Source: Nocardia cyriacigeorgica (GTDB lineage: Bacteria > Actinomycetota > Actinomycetes > Mycobacteriales > Mycobacteriaceae). From it: a stretch of DNA of 64,000 nucleotides. The notes beneath the pieces are model-generated. The model saw only the letters and a program-made list of their open reading frames with translations, was not told the origin of the DNA and searched no databases. The translations under genes and the position numbers were made by a program. This document shows positions 50,203 through 58,269 of this stretch, piece by piece. The stretch lies in assembly GCF_005863245.1 (NCBI RefSeq), contig NZ_VBUT01000001.1, forward strand, positions 124,001 to 188,000. Direction: 5' to 3'. Position 1 is the first letter of the stretch; each line of letters starts with the position of its first letter.

Positions 50203-50958
50203 TCAGTGGCCGAGGAAAGGCAGTACGGCGGCGGCGAATTCGCGGTAGCGGTCGCGGTGGATGCTGTGCCCGCAGGTGAAGGCGGTGACCGAGCAGTCGG
50301 GGATCGAGGTGCGCATGACCTCGAGTTTCTCCGGATCGACCATGCCGCCGGGGCCGCCGCGCAGCACCAGCGTCGGCGCGCTGATCTCGGTGAGCCGCTC
50401 CCACCATTCCGGATGCGGTTTGCGGAACTGTTCGAGCGCGGTGCGCGTCATCGACCGGTCGAAGGCCAGCACGGCACGCGGATGACGCACCAGGCTGGAG
50501 GTGGCGTGCCACAGTTCGGGCAGGGTCGGCAATCTGCGGGTGAGCGTCAGCTCTTCGGTACCGGAGCGCAGCGGCAGCGGGCATTCCTCCATGACCAGGC
50601 GACGGACCAGGCCCGGCCGCTCCTGCGCCACACAGGACACCGCGTAGCCGCCGAGTGAATGCCCGACCAGATCCACCCGCTCCAGCCCGAGGTGATCGCA
50701 CAAGCGCAGCACATCGGCGCCGAACTCGCCGAACAGGTAGGACTCGGTGTGCGCGCTACGACCGTGGCCGCGCAGATCGGGGATGATGACGCGGCGCCCG
50801 GCCCGCACGAGTTCACGCGCGAACCGGTCCCAGGTGTGGCCGTCGCCGCCCATCCCGTGCACCAGCACCACCGGGACGTCGTCGACCGCGACCGCCCCGG
50901 AGTCCCGGTAGGCGATCAGCACGTCGCCGAGCGCGACCCTGGCCGTCGTCAGATCCAC
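50203..50958 (-). CDS. Alpha/beta hydrolase
   Basis: A 251-residue hydrolase with VVLVHGMGGDGHTWDRFA (oxyanion region), DLRGHGRS, the nucleophile elbow LVGHSLGGYA, and the catalytic His in CGHSIHRDR. It begins with GTG at 50958, 8 nt after TACTCT. The substrate is unknown. Confidence 0.87.
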   Translation of the reverse strand: MDLTTARVALGDVLIAYRDSGAVAVDDVPVVLVHGMGGDGHTWDRFARELVRAGRRVIIPDLRGHGRSAHTESYLFGEFGADVLRLCDHLGLERVDLVGHSLGGYAVSCVAQERPGLVRRLVMEECPLPLRSGTEELTLTRRLPTLPELWHATSSLVRHPRAVLAFDRSMTRTALEQFRKPHPEWWERLTEISAPTLVLRGGPGGMVDPEKLEVMRTSIPDCSVTAFTCGHSIHRDRYREFAAAVLPFLGH

Positions 50959-51028
50959 GATTGTCGAGAGTACCGGCGATCATCAGGGCAAACTCGATGA
51001 TCTGGCACACACACGGGCAGGCCCGAGC

Positions 51029-52597
51029 TCATTCGTAGAGCCCTTCCACATGCCACTGACCGTCGCGGGTGATGAGCAGCAGACTGTGCGGGCCCGGTAG
51101 TTCGACCTGCACGCGGGCGCTGGGCGCGGACCCGGTGGACCACCAGTGCTCGTCCATCGGCCACGGGCCCGTCCACGCGGTCAGCTCCCACTGCTTGCCG
51201 CCCCAGCGCAATCGTGCGGGAGTCGCGCTGAACAGCCCGCGCTCGGTGACGTGCACCGGGGCGCCGCCCGCCGATTCCAGCTCCACCCGCGGCCGGTTCA
51301 TCATGAGCACCGCGGGCGCCGGTTCGGGCAGCCGGCCCGGCCACGGCAGCGCGGGGTCGGCGGCGGGCACCTGCTCGTCGCCGAGCGCGACCATGGTGAT
51401 CCGTTCCGCGGGGCCGCGGCCGCCGCTGAGCACCCCGACCTGCACCGCCGCCCCACCGAGCAGGCCCTGCACCCGGACCAGCGCGCGCATCGCCCGCGCG
51501 TCGGTGCCGCCCGCGTCGCCCCACAGGCCGAGCTGGAGCGCGGCGGCCGGAATCACTTCGACCGGTTCCAGCCGCAGCAGAGTGATCGGCGCGGTGGGCC
51601 CGCCGGAACCGCCGGTGTCGCGGTGGGTGAGCCAGCCGTCCAGCTGCCAGCGCACCCGGTCGGCGACGCCGTCGGCGGTCAGCGGTTCGGCGCAGCGCCA
51701 GACCCGGCTGAGCTGTTCACCCGCCGCGGTCTCGGCGAAGACCGCGAGCCTGGTGCAGGCCACCGCCGCGGCCGAGAACGCGGCATGGGCGCGGGTGGCG
51801 AGCATGCGCCCGGCGAAGGCGGCGGCGTCGACGCGGTCGATCGGCGGATCGCAGTGCAATTCCACCGTCAGGTCGCGCGGCGGGGTGCGCGCGGACGGCG
51901 GACGTTCGGGCAGGGCGCGGGCGCAGCGGTGGGCCGCGATCGCGTCGGCGCCGAACCGGGAGCCGACCTGTGCCGGAGTGAGCGCGGCGAAATCGCCGAC
52001 ACGCCGCAGCCCGAGCCGATGCAGCAGATCCACCAGATCGACTCGCTCGGGTGCGGCCAGCGCGGGTTCGACGGCCAGTTCACCGATCGGCAGCGGCGCC
52101 AGGAACTCCGCGCCCGCGCCCGGCGCCACGATGGTGTCGCGGCGCGCGGCGAGCACCGCGGTGGACACTTCGTCGGCGATCCCGATCTGGGCCTCGGCCC
52201 CGGCCGCGGCCACCACGTCGACGAGCCGTTCGGCCGCCGCTTCCTCGGAGCCGAAGAACCGGGCCGCGCCGCGCACGCCGAGGACCAGCAGTCCGGGTCG
52301 CAGCACCTCCACTCCGGGGACCGCGGCGTCGACCGCGGCCACCACCGGCTCGAACAGCCGCGCGTCCCGATCCGGATCGGCCTTGGCGATATAGAGCTCG
52401 GGGCAGCGGGCCTGCGCCTCCCGCCGGCGCAGCCCGCGGCGCACCCCGTCGGCCCGTGCGGTGGCCGAACACGCCACCACCTTGTTGGCCGACAACACCG
52501 CGACCGGCCGGCTGGCGGGCACCTTCCCCAGTGCCGCCGCCGCGACCGCGGGCCAATCCGGGCACCACACCGCGAGCACCCGGGCAGGGCGGGTCAT
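51029..52597 (-). CDS. imuB: ImuB, inactive Y-family polymerase homologue of the mutasome
   Basis: Scaffold protein that links DnaE2 to the sliding clamp. The 522 residues follow the Y-family layout (palm, fingers, thumb, little finger), but the metal-binding residues are missing: the first motif is AVWCPDWPAVAA rather than DxDxFF, and the second is LRPGLLVLGVRG instead of SxDE. The C-terminal extension beyond about residue 350 is characteristic of ImuB. It lies directly downstream of imuA' on the same strand. Confidence 0.9.
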   Translation of the reverse strand: MTRPARVLAVWCPDWPAVAAAALGKVPASRPVAVLSANKVVACSATARADGVRRGLRRREAQARCPELYIAKADPDRDARLFEPVVAAVDAAVPGVEVLRPGLLVLGVRGAARFFGSEEAAAERLVDVVAAAGAEAQIGIADEVSTAVLAARRDTIVAPGAGAEFLAPLPIGELAVEPALAAPERVDLVDLLHRLGLRRVGDFAALTPAQVGSRFGADAIAAHRCARALPERPPSARTPPRDLTVELHCDPPIDRVDAAAFAGRMLATRAHAAFSAAAVACTRLAVFAETAAGEQLSRVWRCAEPLTADGVADRVRWQLDGWLTHRDTGGSGGPTAPITLLRLEPVEVIPAAALQLGLWGDAGGTDARAMRALVRVQGLLGGAAVQVGVLSGGRGPAERITMVALGDEQVPAADPALPWPGRLPEPAPAVLMMNRPRVELESAGGAPVHVTERGLFSATPARLRWGGKQWELTAWTGPWPMDEHWWSTGSAPSARVQVELPGPHSLLLITRDGQWHVEGLYE

Positions 52598-52691
52598 GGT
52601 GGATCACCGTCTCTGGCCGCATGCTCGTTCCGTGACTGTGCCGCCGAAGTCCTGCGCGGCATCCACTTGCGCGCGGCCCGTCCGGAGGCCT

Positions 52692-53447
52692 TCATGAGGC
52701 AGCGTCCCGCACATCGCCGGGTTCACTTGTGGCCGCCAGGGTTTCGCGGCGTACCCATTCCATCCGCCCCTCGTGCTGTCGCAGCGTGATACCGCCGGTG
52801 CGCGGCGCCGAGGCCCGGCCCGCCACCTCGACGTCGAGGGAGATCGAATCGAGCCTGCCGCGGCCGGGGCCGAGCCCGGTGTAGGCCGCCACCCGGGTGC
52901 CGAGCCGCAGCGACGGGGCCGGCCAGCGGCCGCCGGTGACGACCAGGACGGCCCCCTTGTTCCTGGCTCGCGCGGCGATCACCCTGGCCCTGGACGGGGC
53001 GACGGCAGCGCCGCCGAGGTCGAGCAGGACCAGATCGAGCCCGTCGAGCAACACCGCGGCCACCTCCAGCGCATCCGGGCCCGGATCGGCGACGACGGCG
53101 ATCCGGCCCAGCTGCGCCCCCATCTCCGCCGCGGCGAGCAAACCGAGCTTCGGCATGCCGACCACCGCCGCGTGTCCGCCGTCGGCGGTGACCGCGGCCA
53201 GCAGTCCGGCCAGCAGCGACCCGGCGCCCGCGTACGCCACCACCGACCCCTTGACCAGACCACCATCGGGCAGGAGCTCGACCAGGGCTGTCGGTACTGG
53301 CAGCGTTTGCCTGCGTACCCCCTCCGAGGTGGGCAATCGGGCGGCCGCGGATTCGCCGCGCCCCGGCACCGCCGCGATCTTGCGCCGCAGCTCCGCCAGC
53401 TCCTGCGCGGTCGCACGCCCCGGTTCCCGCGAATCCGAACCCATCAC
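52692..53447 (-). CDS. imuA': ImuA' (RecA-like mutasome protein)
   Basis: A 251-residue protein of the ImuA'/SulA-like family seen only with imuB and dnaE2 in actinobacteria. The N-terminal helix (RATAQELAELRRKIAAVPG), GGLVKGSVVAYAGAGSLLAGLLAAVTADGG (a P-loop-like region lacking a standard Lys-Ser/Thr) and ALEVAAVLLDGLDLVLLDLGG are as expected. Two ATGs (53447, 53444) are possible. The gene is 95 nt upstream of imuB and has a LexA box about 170 nt before its start. Confidence 0.88.
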   Translation of the reverse strand: MMGSDSREPGRATAQELAELRRKIAAVPGRGESAAARLPTSEGVRRQTLPVPTALVELLPDGGLVKGSVVAYAGAGSLLAGLLAAVTADGGHAAVVGMPKLGLLAAAEMGAQLGRIAVVADPGPDALEVAAVLLDGLDLVLLDLGGAAVAPSRARVIAARARNKGAVLVVTGGRWPAPSLRLGTRVAAYTGLGPGRGRLDSISLDVEVAGRASAPRTGGITLRQHEGRMEWVRRETLAATSEPGDVRDAAS

Positions 53448-53616
53448 TCACCTACCTCCACGGGGACTCCTGCTCCGGCCGACTGCGCCGGAACCCGCCC
53501 GAGACCACCCGGCACCGGCCGGGCGATCGTCACGCCACGCGCACCTCGCGGCGCCCATCCGCCGAAGCAACCGTGGCTCCTCGACGGTTCAGCACCGATC
53601 CAGCTATCGATCTGTC

Positions 53617-53632
53617 TCGAATATACGTTCGA
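53617..53632 (-). promoter_or_regulatory. LexA-type SOS box upstream of imuA'-imuB
   Basis: TCGAATATACGTTCGA differs from TCGAACN4GTTCGA at one base. It overlaps a possible -10 TATATT on the minus strand. It shares the downstream run GTTCGAATGATT with the box at 49055-49070, suggesting a common promoter form. Confidence 0.7.
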
Positions 53633-53777
53633 ATGATTCCCAGTAGAAGCCCGCCCCTGAGATCCGTCAAGCGCGCACCGCGACCCCTCGCGCGACGGCC
53701 GCCGTGACCACCGTCACGACGGCGAACTCCCGGTCCGAATCCGGCCAGCTACCACGGAATTCGGCTAGTCTCGCACC

Positions 53778-54905
53778 ATGATCGATCGTCCCCGTCCCAT
53801 CGTCGGCCCGGACTATCTGGTGGCCGGCCGCTACCGCCTGCAATCGAAACTCGGCGGCGGCGGTATGGGCGCGGTCTGGCTCGCGACCGACCGGCTGCTG
53901 AACCGCGACGTCGCCATCAAGCAGGTGCTGTCCACCGCCGGGCTCGACGAGGACGAGGCGAACCGGATCCGCGAGCAGATCATCCACGAGGGCCGAGTCG
54001 CGGCCAAGCTCTCCCACGAACATGCCATCGCGGTCTACGACGTGGTGCTCGAGGCGGGTGAGCCCTGGCTGGTGATGGAGCACCTACCCTCGCGCAGCGT
54101 GGCCAAGGCGCTCGGGCTGGTCGATACGCTGCCGCCGATCGAGGTCGCGCAGATCGGCGCGCAGGTCGCCGACGCGCTGGCCGCCGCGCATGCCGTCGGC
54201 ATCGTGCACCGCGACATCAAACCGGGCAATATCCTCGTCGCCGACCGCGGGCCCGGGGTGGGGATGGCCAAGCTCAGCGACTTCGGCATCTCGCGCGGCG
54301 CCGGCGAGTCCGCCGACGAACCCGACGGCGTCATCACCGGCACTCCCGCCTACCTGCCGCCGGAGGTGGCCCGCGGCGCCCGGCCGACCGAGGCCAGCGA
54401 TGTGTTCTCCCTCGGCGCCACCCTCTACACCGCCATCGAGGGCCAGCCGCCGTTCGGCTTCGACGACGACAGCGACGCGATCGTCGAGCGCGCGGCCATG
54501 GCGCAGATCATTCCGCCCAGCCGCAGCGGTGTGCTCACCCAGGCGCTGCTGCACATGATGGAACCGGCGCCGCAGCGTCGCCCGACCATGGCCGAGGCCA
54601 GGGACGAAATCCTCACCGCCGCTTTTGGTCCCGGCACCGCGCCCTACATCATCGGTGCCCCGGTGCGCACCGAGGACGGCACCATCCCGGCGTGGGCGGC
54701 CCGCAATTCGGCGTCGGGTCTGCGCAGCCCGCTGTCCACCCCGCTGCCGCGCCGCACCCAACCGGCACCCGCCCCCGTCGCGCCCGCCGCACCGCAGCTG
54801 GGCACCAAGAAGTTGCCGCAGCCGAGCAACGCGCCGCTGGCGATCGCGGTCGGGATGCTGATCGGGCTGGTCATCATCATCGCCGTCATCGTCGCGCTGT
54901 TGTAG
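53778..54905 (+). CDS. Membrane-anchored Ser/Thr protein kinase
   Basis: Eukaryotic-type kinase of 375 residues. Visible motifs: the Gly loop LGGGGMGAVW, catalytic Lys in VAIKQV, HRDIKPGNIL, DFGIS and the activation-segment end GTPAYLPPEVA. After a Pro-rich juxtamembrane linker comes a single C-terminal transmembrane helix (LAIAVGMLIGLVIIIAVIVALL) with no extracellular sensor domain. ATG 53778 is exactly 6 nt after TAGTCT, pointing to a leaderless mRNA. It is convergent with the response-regulator gene. Confidence 0.92.
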   Translation: MIDRPRPIVGPDYLVAGRYRLQSKLGGGGMGAVWLATDRLLNRDVAIKQVLSTAGLDEDEANRIREQIIHEGRVAAKLSHEHAIAVYDVVLEAGEPWLVMEHLPSRSVAKALGLVDTLPPIEVAQIGAQVADALAAAHAVGIVHRDIKPGNILVADRGPGVGMAKLSDFGISRGAGESADEPDGVITGTPAYLPPEVARGARPTEASDVFSLGATLYTAIEGQPPFGFDDDSDAIVERAAMAQIIPPSRSGVLTQALLHMMEPAPQRRPTMAEARDEILTAAFGPGTAPYIIGAPVRTEDGTIPAWAARNSASGLRSPLSTPLPRRTQPAPAPVAPAAPQLGTKKLPQPSNAPLAIAVGMLIGLVIIIAVIVALL

Positions 54906-54911
54906 TCGAGC

Positions 54912-55553
54912 TCAGTCGATCCGTCTGCGGTGCGCCCAGCGAGTGAGCGCGTTGCGGTTGGACTGCTGGGTTTTGCGCAGCACGTTGGAGGCGTGGGTCT
55001 CCACCGTTTTCACCGAGATGAACAGGGTTTCGGCGATTTCGCGGTAGGTGTAGCCGCGCGCCAGCAGCCGCAGCACCTCCAGCTCACGCGGGGTCAGCGA
55101 ATCCAGTTCCGGGTCCAGCGGCGGTTCCGGCGCCGGGGATTTCCCGGTGAACGAGTCGAGTACGAAACCGGCCAGCCGCGGGCTGAACACCGCGTCGCCG
55201 CCCGCGACCCGGCGGATGCCGTCGGCCAGTTCGGCGCCGGAGATGGTCTTGGTGACGTAGCCGCGCGCGCCCGCCCGGATCACCGCGATGACGTCCTCCG
55301 CGGCATCGGACACGCTCAGCGCCAGGCATACCGGGCCGTCATCGATCCCGGACAGCACCGCGACACCGCCGCCGTCGGGCATGTGCACGTCCAGCAGCAC
55401 CACATCGGGGCGGGTGTTGTTGATCCCGGCCACGGCCTCGGCCACCCCGCCGGCCTCGCCGACCACCTCCATATCGGTTTCCCGGCTCAACTCCGCCCGC
55501 ACCCCGGAGCGGAACACGGCGTGATCGTCGACGAGAAAGACCTTCACCGCCAC
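54912..55553 (-). CDS. NarL/LuxR-family response regulator
   Basis: A 213-residue two-component regulator. The receiver domain has VDD (residues 8-10), the phosphorylated Asp in LLDVHMPD (about residue 55) and the conserved TK motif. The LuxR-type HTH is LTPRELEVLRLLARGYTYREIAETLFISVKTVETHASNVLRKT. It lies 93 nt downstream of the PspC-type histidine kinase and is its probable partner. Three CCGGACCGG sites in the kinase promoter region are candidate targets. Confidence 0.93.
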   Translation of the reverse strand: MAVKVFLVDDHAVFRSGVRAELSRETDMEVVGEAGGVAEAVAGINNTRPDVVLLDVHMPDGGGVAVLSGIDDGPVCLALSVSDAAEDVIAVIRAGARGYVTKTISGAELADGIRRVAGGDAVFSPRLAGFVLDSFTGKSPAPEPPLDPELDSLTPRELEVLRLLARGYTYREIAETLFISVKTVETHASNVLRKTQQSNRNALTRWAHRRRID

Positions 55554-55646
55554 CTACTTCTCCTTCACCGGACAGCCCTATCCGCCGTCACCACTGTGTC
55601 CCGGTCGCCCGCGACAGTTCCATCGGTACCACACCGCGAGCGGCGG

Positions 55647-57050
55647 TCAGCGCTGCTCGGCGCGCACCGCGGACCCGCTCGACTGGGTCAGCGGCTGCTC
55701 GACGACCGACTCGGCGGGTTCCTCCGGACGAGCGCCGGCGACGGTGTCGTCCTCGGCCCCGGAATCGGCCTCAGCCCCGGCCTCGGTCCCGGAATCGGTG
55801 CGCGGCATGATGATCCGCACCTCGGTGCCGCGGCCGGGCGTGGACACGATCTCCACCTGCCCGCCGCGCCGCTCCACCCGGCCGCGAATGGATTTGGCCA
55901 GCCCTTGACGGTCCGCGGGCACCGCGTCGACGTCGAAGCCCACTCCACGATCGCGCACGAACACGCTCACCTGATGCGGTTCGGTCTCGGCGAACAGATC
56001 GATGACGGGCACGTCCGCGTGTTTGGCGGCATTCACCAGCGCCTCTCGGGCGGCGCCGAGCACCGCGGTGAAATGCTCCTTTGGCAGACCGGAGCCGGTA
56101 TCGGCGATATCCATCGATACGTCGCCGACGGTCACCGGCGTCACCTTCACCCCGTGCTGGTCTTCCACCTCACCGGCAATCGTGCGCAGCGCCGCGGCCA
56201 GGCTCGACTGGGCCGGCGCGGCATCCTCGAACAGCCATCGGCGCAGTTCGCGTTCCTGGCTGCGCGCCAACCGCACCACCTCGTGCGGATCGTCGGCTTG
56301 ACGCTGGATCAGCGCGAGCGTCTGCAAGACCGAATCGTGCAGGTGCGAGGCGATCTCCTCGCGTTCCTCGTTGCGGATGCGGGCCGCGCGTTCGGCGTTC
56401 AACGCCCGCATCATCCGCAGCCACAGCGGCACCGACAGCAGCCCGGCCCCCAGCAGCGTGACCGCGACGGCCAGCAGCGCCGAGCCGAGCGAACCGATAT
56501 CGATCCCGGCCAGCACCACAACGGCCAGGCCGGCCACGATCAGGGTGATGCCCGCGACGATGCGTGACCAGGTCACCATCGTCGGCTTGGCGGGCAGGCC
56601 GAGCAGCGACCGCGGTCCGTCCGCGTCGTACTCGCGCCACACCAGCGCCGCACCCACCGCGACCGCGATCAGCGGGACGATGATCCGCGCCGCCGTCCCA
56701 CTGAACAGCGCCGACATCGCCACCGACAACCCGAACCCGAGCAGCGCGAGCCCGATGGCCTGGCGCCGCTCCTGCCCCGACGGCCGCACATCGTCGGCGC
56801 CGCCCGGGGTGAAGATCCACAGCATCGCGTACGCGACGATCCCCGCCCCCGCGAGCGCGGACAGCAACACGAACGCCATCCGCACCTTGAACACGTCGAC
56901 ATCCAGGTGATCGGCGATCCCACCGGCCACCCCGCCGACGATCCGCCCACCCGAGCGCCGCACCAACCGCCCCCGCGCCCCTTCGCCGGGTTCGACCCCG
57001 CGCGCAGCATCGAACCCGCGTGAGTCGAAGGCTGGAACAGACGGATACAT
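55647..57050 (-). CDS. PspC-domain sensor histidine kinase
   Basis: A 467-residue kinase. The N-terminal PspC domain (RLVRRSGGRIVGGVAGGIADHLDVDVFKVRMAFVLLSALAGAGIVAYAMLWIFTPG) is followed by four more transmembrane helices, then a HisKA_3 domain with the phosphorylated His in EEIASHLHDSVLQTLALIQR and the HATPase region (REALVNAAKHADV, DRGVGFD, GRGTEVRI). ATG 57050 gives MYPSVPAFDSRG; an upstream ATG would extend it without a domain. It should sense membrane stress and phosphorylate the response regulator. Confidence 0.9.
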   Translation of the reverse strand: MYPSVPAFDSRGFDAARGVEPGEGARGRLVRRSGGRIVGGVAGGIADHLDVDVFKVRMAFVLLSALAGAGIVAYAMLWIFTPGGADDVRPSGQERRQAIGLALLGFGLSVAMSALFSGTAARIIVPLIAVAVGAALVWREYDADGPRSLLGLPAKPTMVTWSRIVAGITLIVAGLAVVVLAGIDIGSLGSALLAVAVTLLGAGLLSVPLWLRMMRALNAERAARIRNEEREEIASHLHDSVLQTLALIQRQADDPHEVVRLARSQERELRRWLFEDAAPAQSSLAAALRTIAGEVEDQHGVKVTPVTVGDVSMDIADTGSGLPKEHFTAVLGAAREALVNAAKHADVPVIDLFAETEPHQVSVFVRDRGVGFDVDAVPADRQGLAKSIRGRVERRGGQVEIVSTPGRGTEVRIIMPRTDSGTEAGAEADSGAEDDTVAGARPEEPAESVVEQPLTQSSGSAVRAEQR

Positions 57051-57457
57051 ACTCCCGATACTGGCACGCCCCACCGACACCAGCCATCGGGAAACACCCT
57101 GAAATCCGAGTCTCGGGGCTACCTCCCGCGAATGATTCGCCCCATCGCCCCGGAATCTGTCCGGACCGGACAGAAAACACCGATTCACCTGCGGTTTTTC
57201 TCAACAACCCGGCTCAGCGACATCGGCCGGACCGGACAACCGGCGATCATCGCCCGCTGCACGCCCGTTCCGGTCCGGATGATTGCCTCTCGTTGCCCTG
57301 AACTGGCTTTTCTCGCCGAGAACGGTCCTCGGGCGATGGAACGGCCCAGGCCGCCGCCCATACGTTTCATCTGGGTCGAGAACACGGCCCGCACCGCAGC
57401 ACACAGCGGTGCACCGCTCCCCTCACGGAGCGGCGGACACAGTTCGGGGAGGACACA
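57051..57457. promoter_or_regulatory. Divergent kinase/porin region with three CCGGACCGG sites
   Basis: The perfect palindrome TCTGTCCGGACCGGACAGA (57156-57174) and two further copies of its core, CCGGACCGGACA (57227-57238) and TTCCGGTCCGGA (57268-57279, opposite strand), lie within 125 bp. They sit between the kinase and the porin, and are candidate binding sites for the response regulator. No gene is supported. Confidence 0.55.
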
Positions 57458-58144
57458 ATGATCCGCAAGTTCATGCTCGCAGGAGCCACCGCCGCCGCCG
57501 GGGCGGCCATGACCCTGGGGCCGGCCATGCCGCCCACCGCCCAGGCGGATGCCGGGACGATCCCCTCGACCGGCGTGCCCATGCTGGCACCGCACGAGAA
57601 CAGCTACACCGGGCCCGAGGGGTTCCGCTTCACCGTCGGTCATACCGATCACGCGGCCCGGCCCGTCGCACCGTTGAACGCGATGCCGACCAACCGCGAG
57701 GTGTTCCTCGACAACACCTCCTACGGTCAGGTCGAGGGCGGCGGGTCGGGCACCTTGAAGGCCGGCTACTTCGTCGCGTGTGCGGTCGATCTCGAGGTGC
57801 AGTTCAGCGCCGACGCCTCGGCGGGGTTCGATGCCGGAGTGAGTGTCGGCGCCGGCGGCTCGCCCGACTCGCTGTCACCGAGCGTGAGCGCGAGCATCGG
57901 GCCGAGTATGTCGGCGGGCATCGGATTCGGCCTATCGATCACCCCGGGCAAGATCGTCGACGTCGAAGTCGGCGAGAAGGCCCTGACCCCGGGCGGCCCC
58001 GGCTACCTGGTGAGCCGCGACTTCCATCTGCTGGTACAGGGCTGCGGCGGGCCGCTCACCATCCGCGCCTACACCAAGATCACCGCCGACTCCCCCGCCG
58101 TGACCGGCAACGGGGCGGTTTTCGGTGATCCGATCGTGCTGTAG
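57458..58144 (+). CDS. MspA/Nfp-family outer-membrane porin
   Basis: Mycolic-acid outer-membrane porin. The 228 residues have a signal peptide (to about residue 31, ending AQADAG), then the MspA goblet domain: NSYTGPEGFRFTVGHTD ... NREVFLDNTSYGQVEG, GYFVACAVDLEVQFSADAS, and the Ser/Gly-rich loops. Family length is about 210-230. GGAGG lies 5 nt before ATG 57458. Nocardia porins NfpA/NfpB belong to this family. Confidence 0.92.
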   Translation: MIRKFMLAGATAAAGAAMTLGPAMPPTAQADAGTIPSTGVPMLAPHENSYTGPEGFRFTVGHTDHAARPVAPLNAMPTNREVFLDNTSYGQVEGGGSGTLKAGYFVACAVDLEVQFSADASAGFDAGVSVGAGGSPDSLSPSVSASIGPSMSAGIGFGLSITPGKIVDVEVGEKALTPGGPGYLVSRDFHLLVQGCGGPLTIRAYTKITADSPAVTGNGAVFGDPIVL

Positions 58145-58227
58145 CCGACGAGGATCTCGCATGTGGAAAGGCACCGCGTTGCGCGCACGAATCGGCCGGG
58201 CACTCACCGACCGGCTAGGTTGTTCCT

Positions 58228-58269
58228 ATGTTTGTGTCGCCCAAGCACTTCGATGGGCGCGCGTGGTGA
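58228..58269 (+). CDS. Leaderless 13-codon ORF coupled to the nSTAND gene
   Basis: ATG 58228 lies exactly 6 nt after TAGGTT (58216-58221), giving a leaderless start. The ORF encodes MFVSPKHFDGRAW and ends with TGA at 58267-58269, overlapping the GTG start of the large downstream gene by 4 nt (GTGA). It is probably the point where ribosomes load for the nSTAND gene, which has no ribosome site of its own. It may also be a regulatory ORF; the peptide has no recognised domain. Confidence 0.6.
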   Translation: MFVSPKHFDGRAW

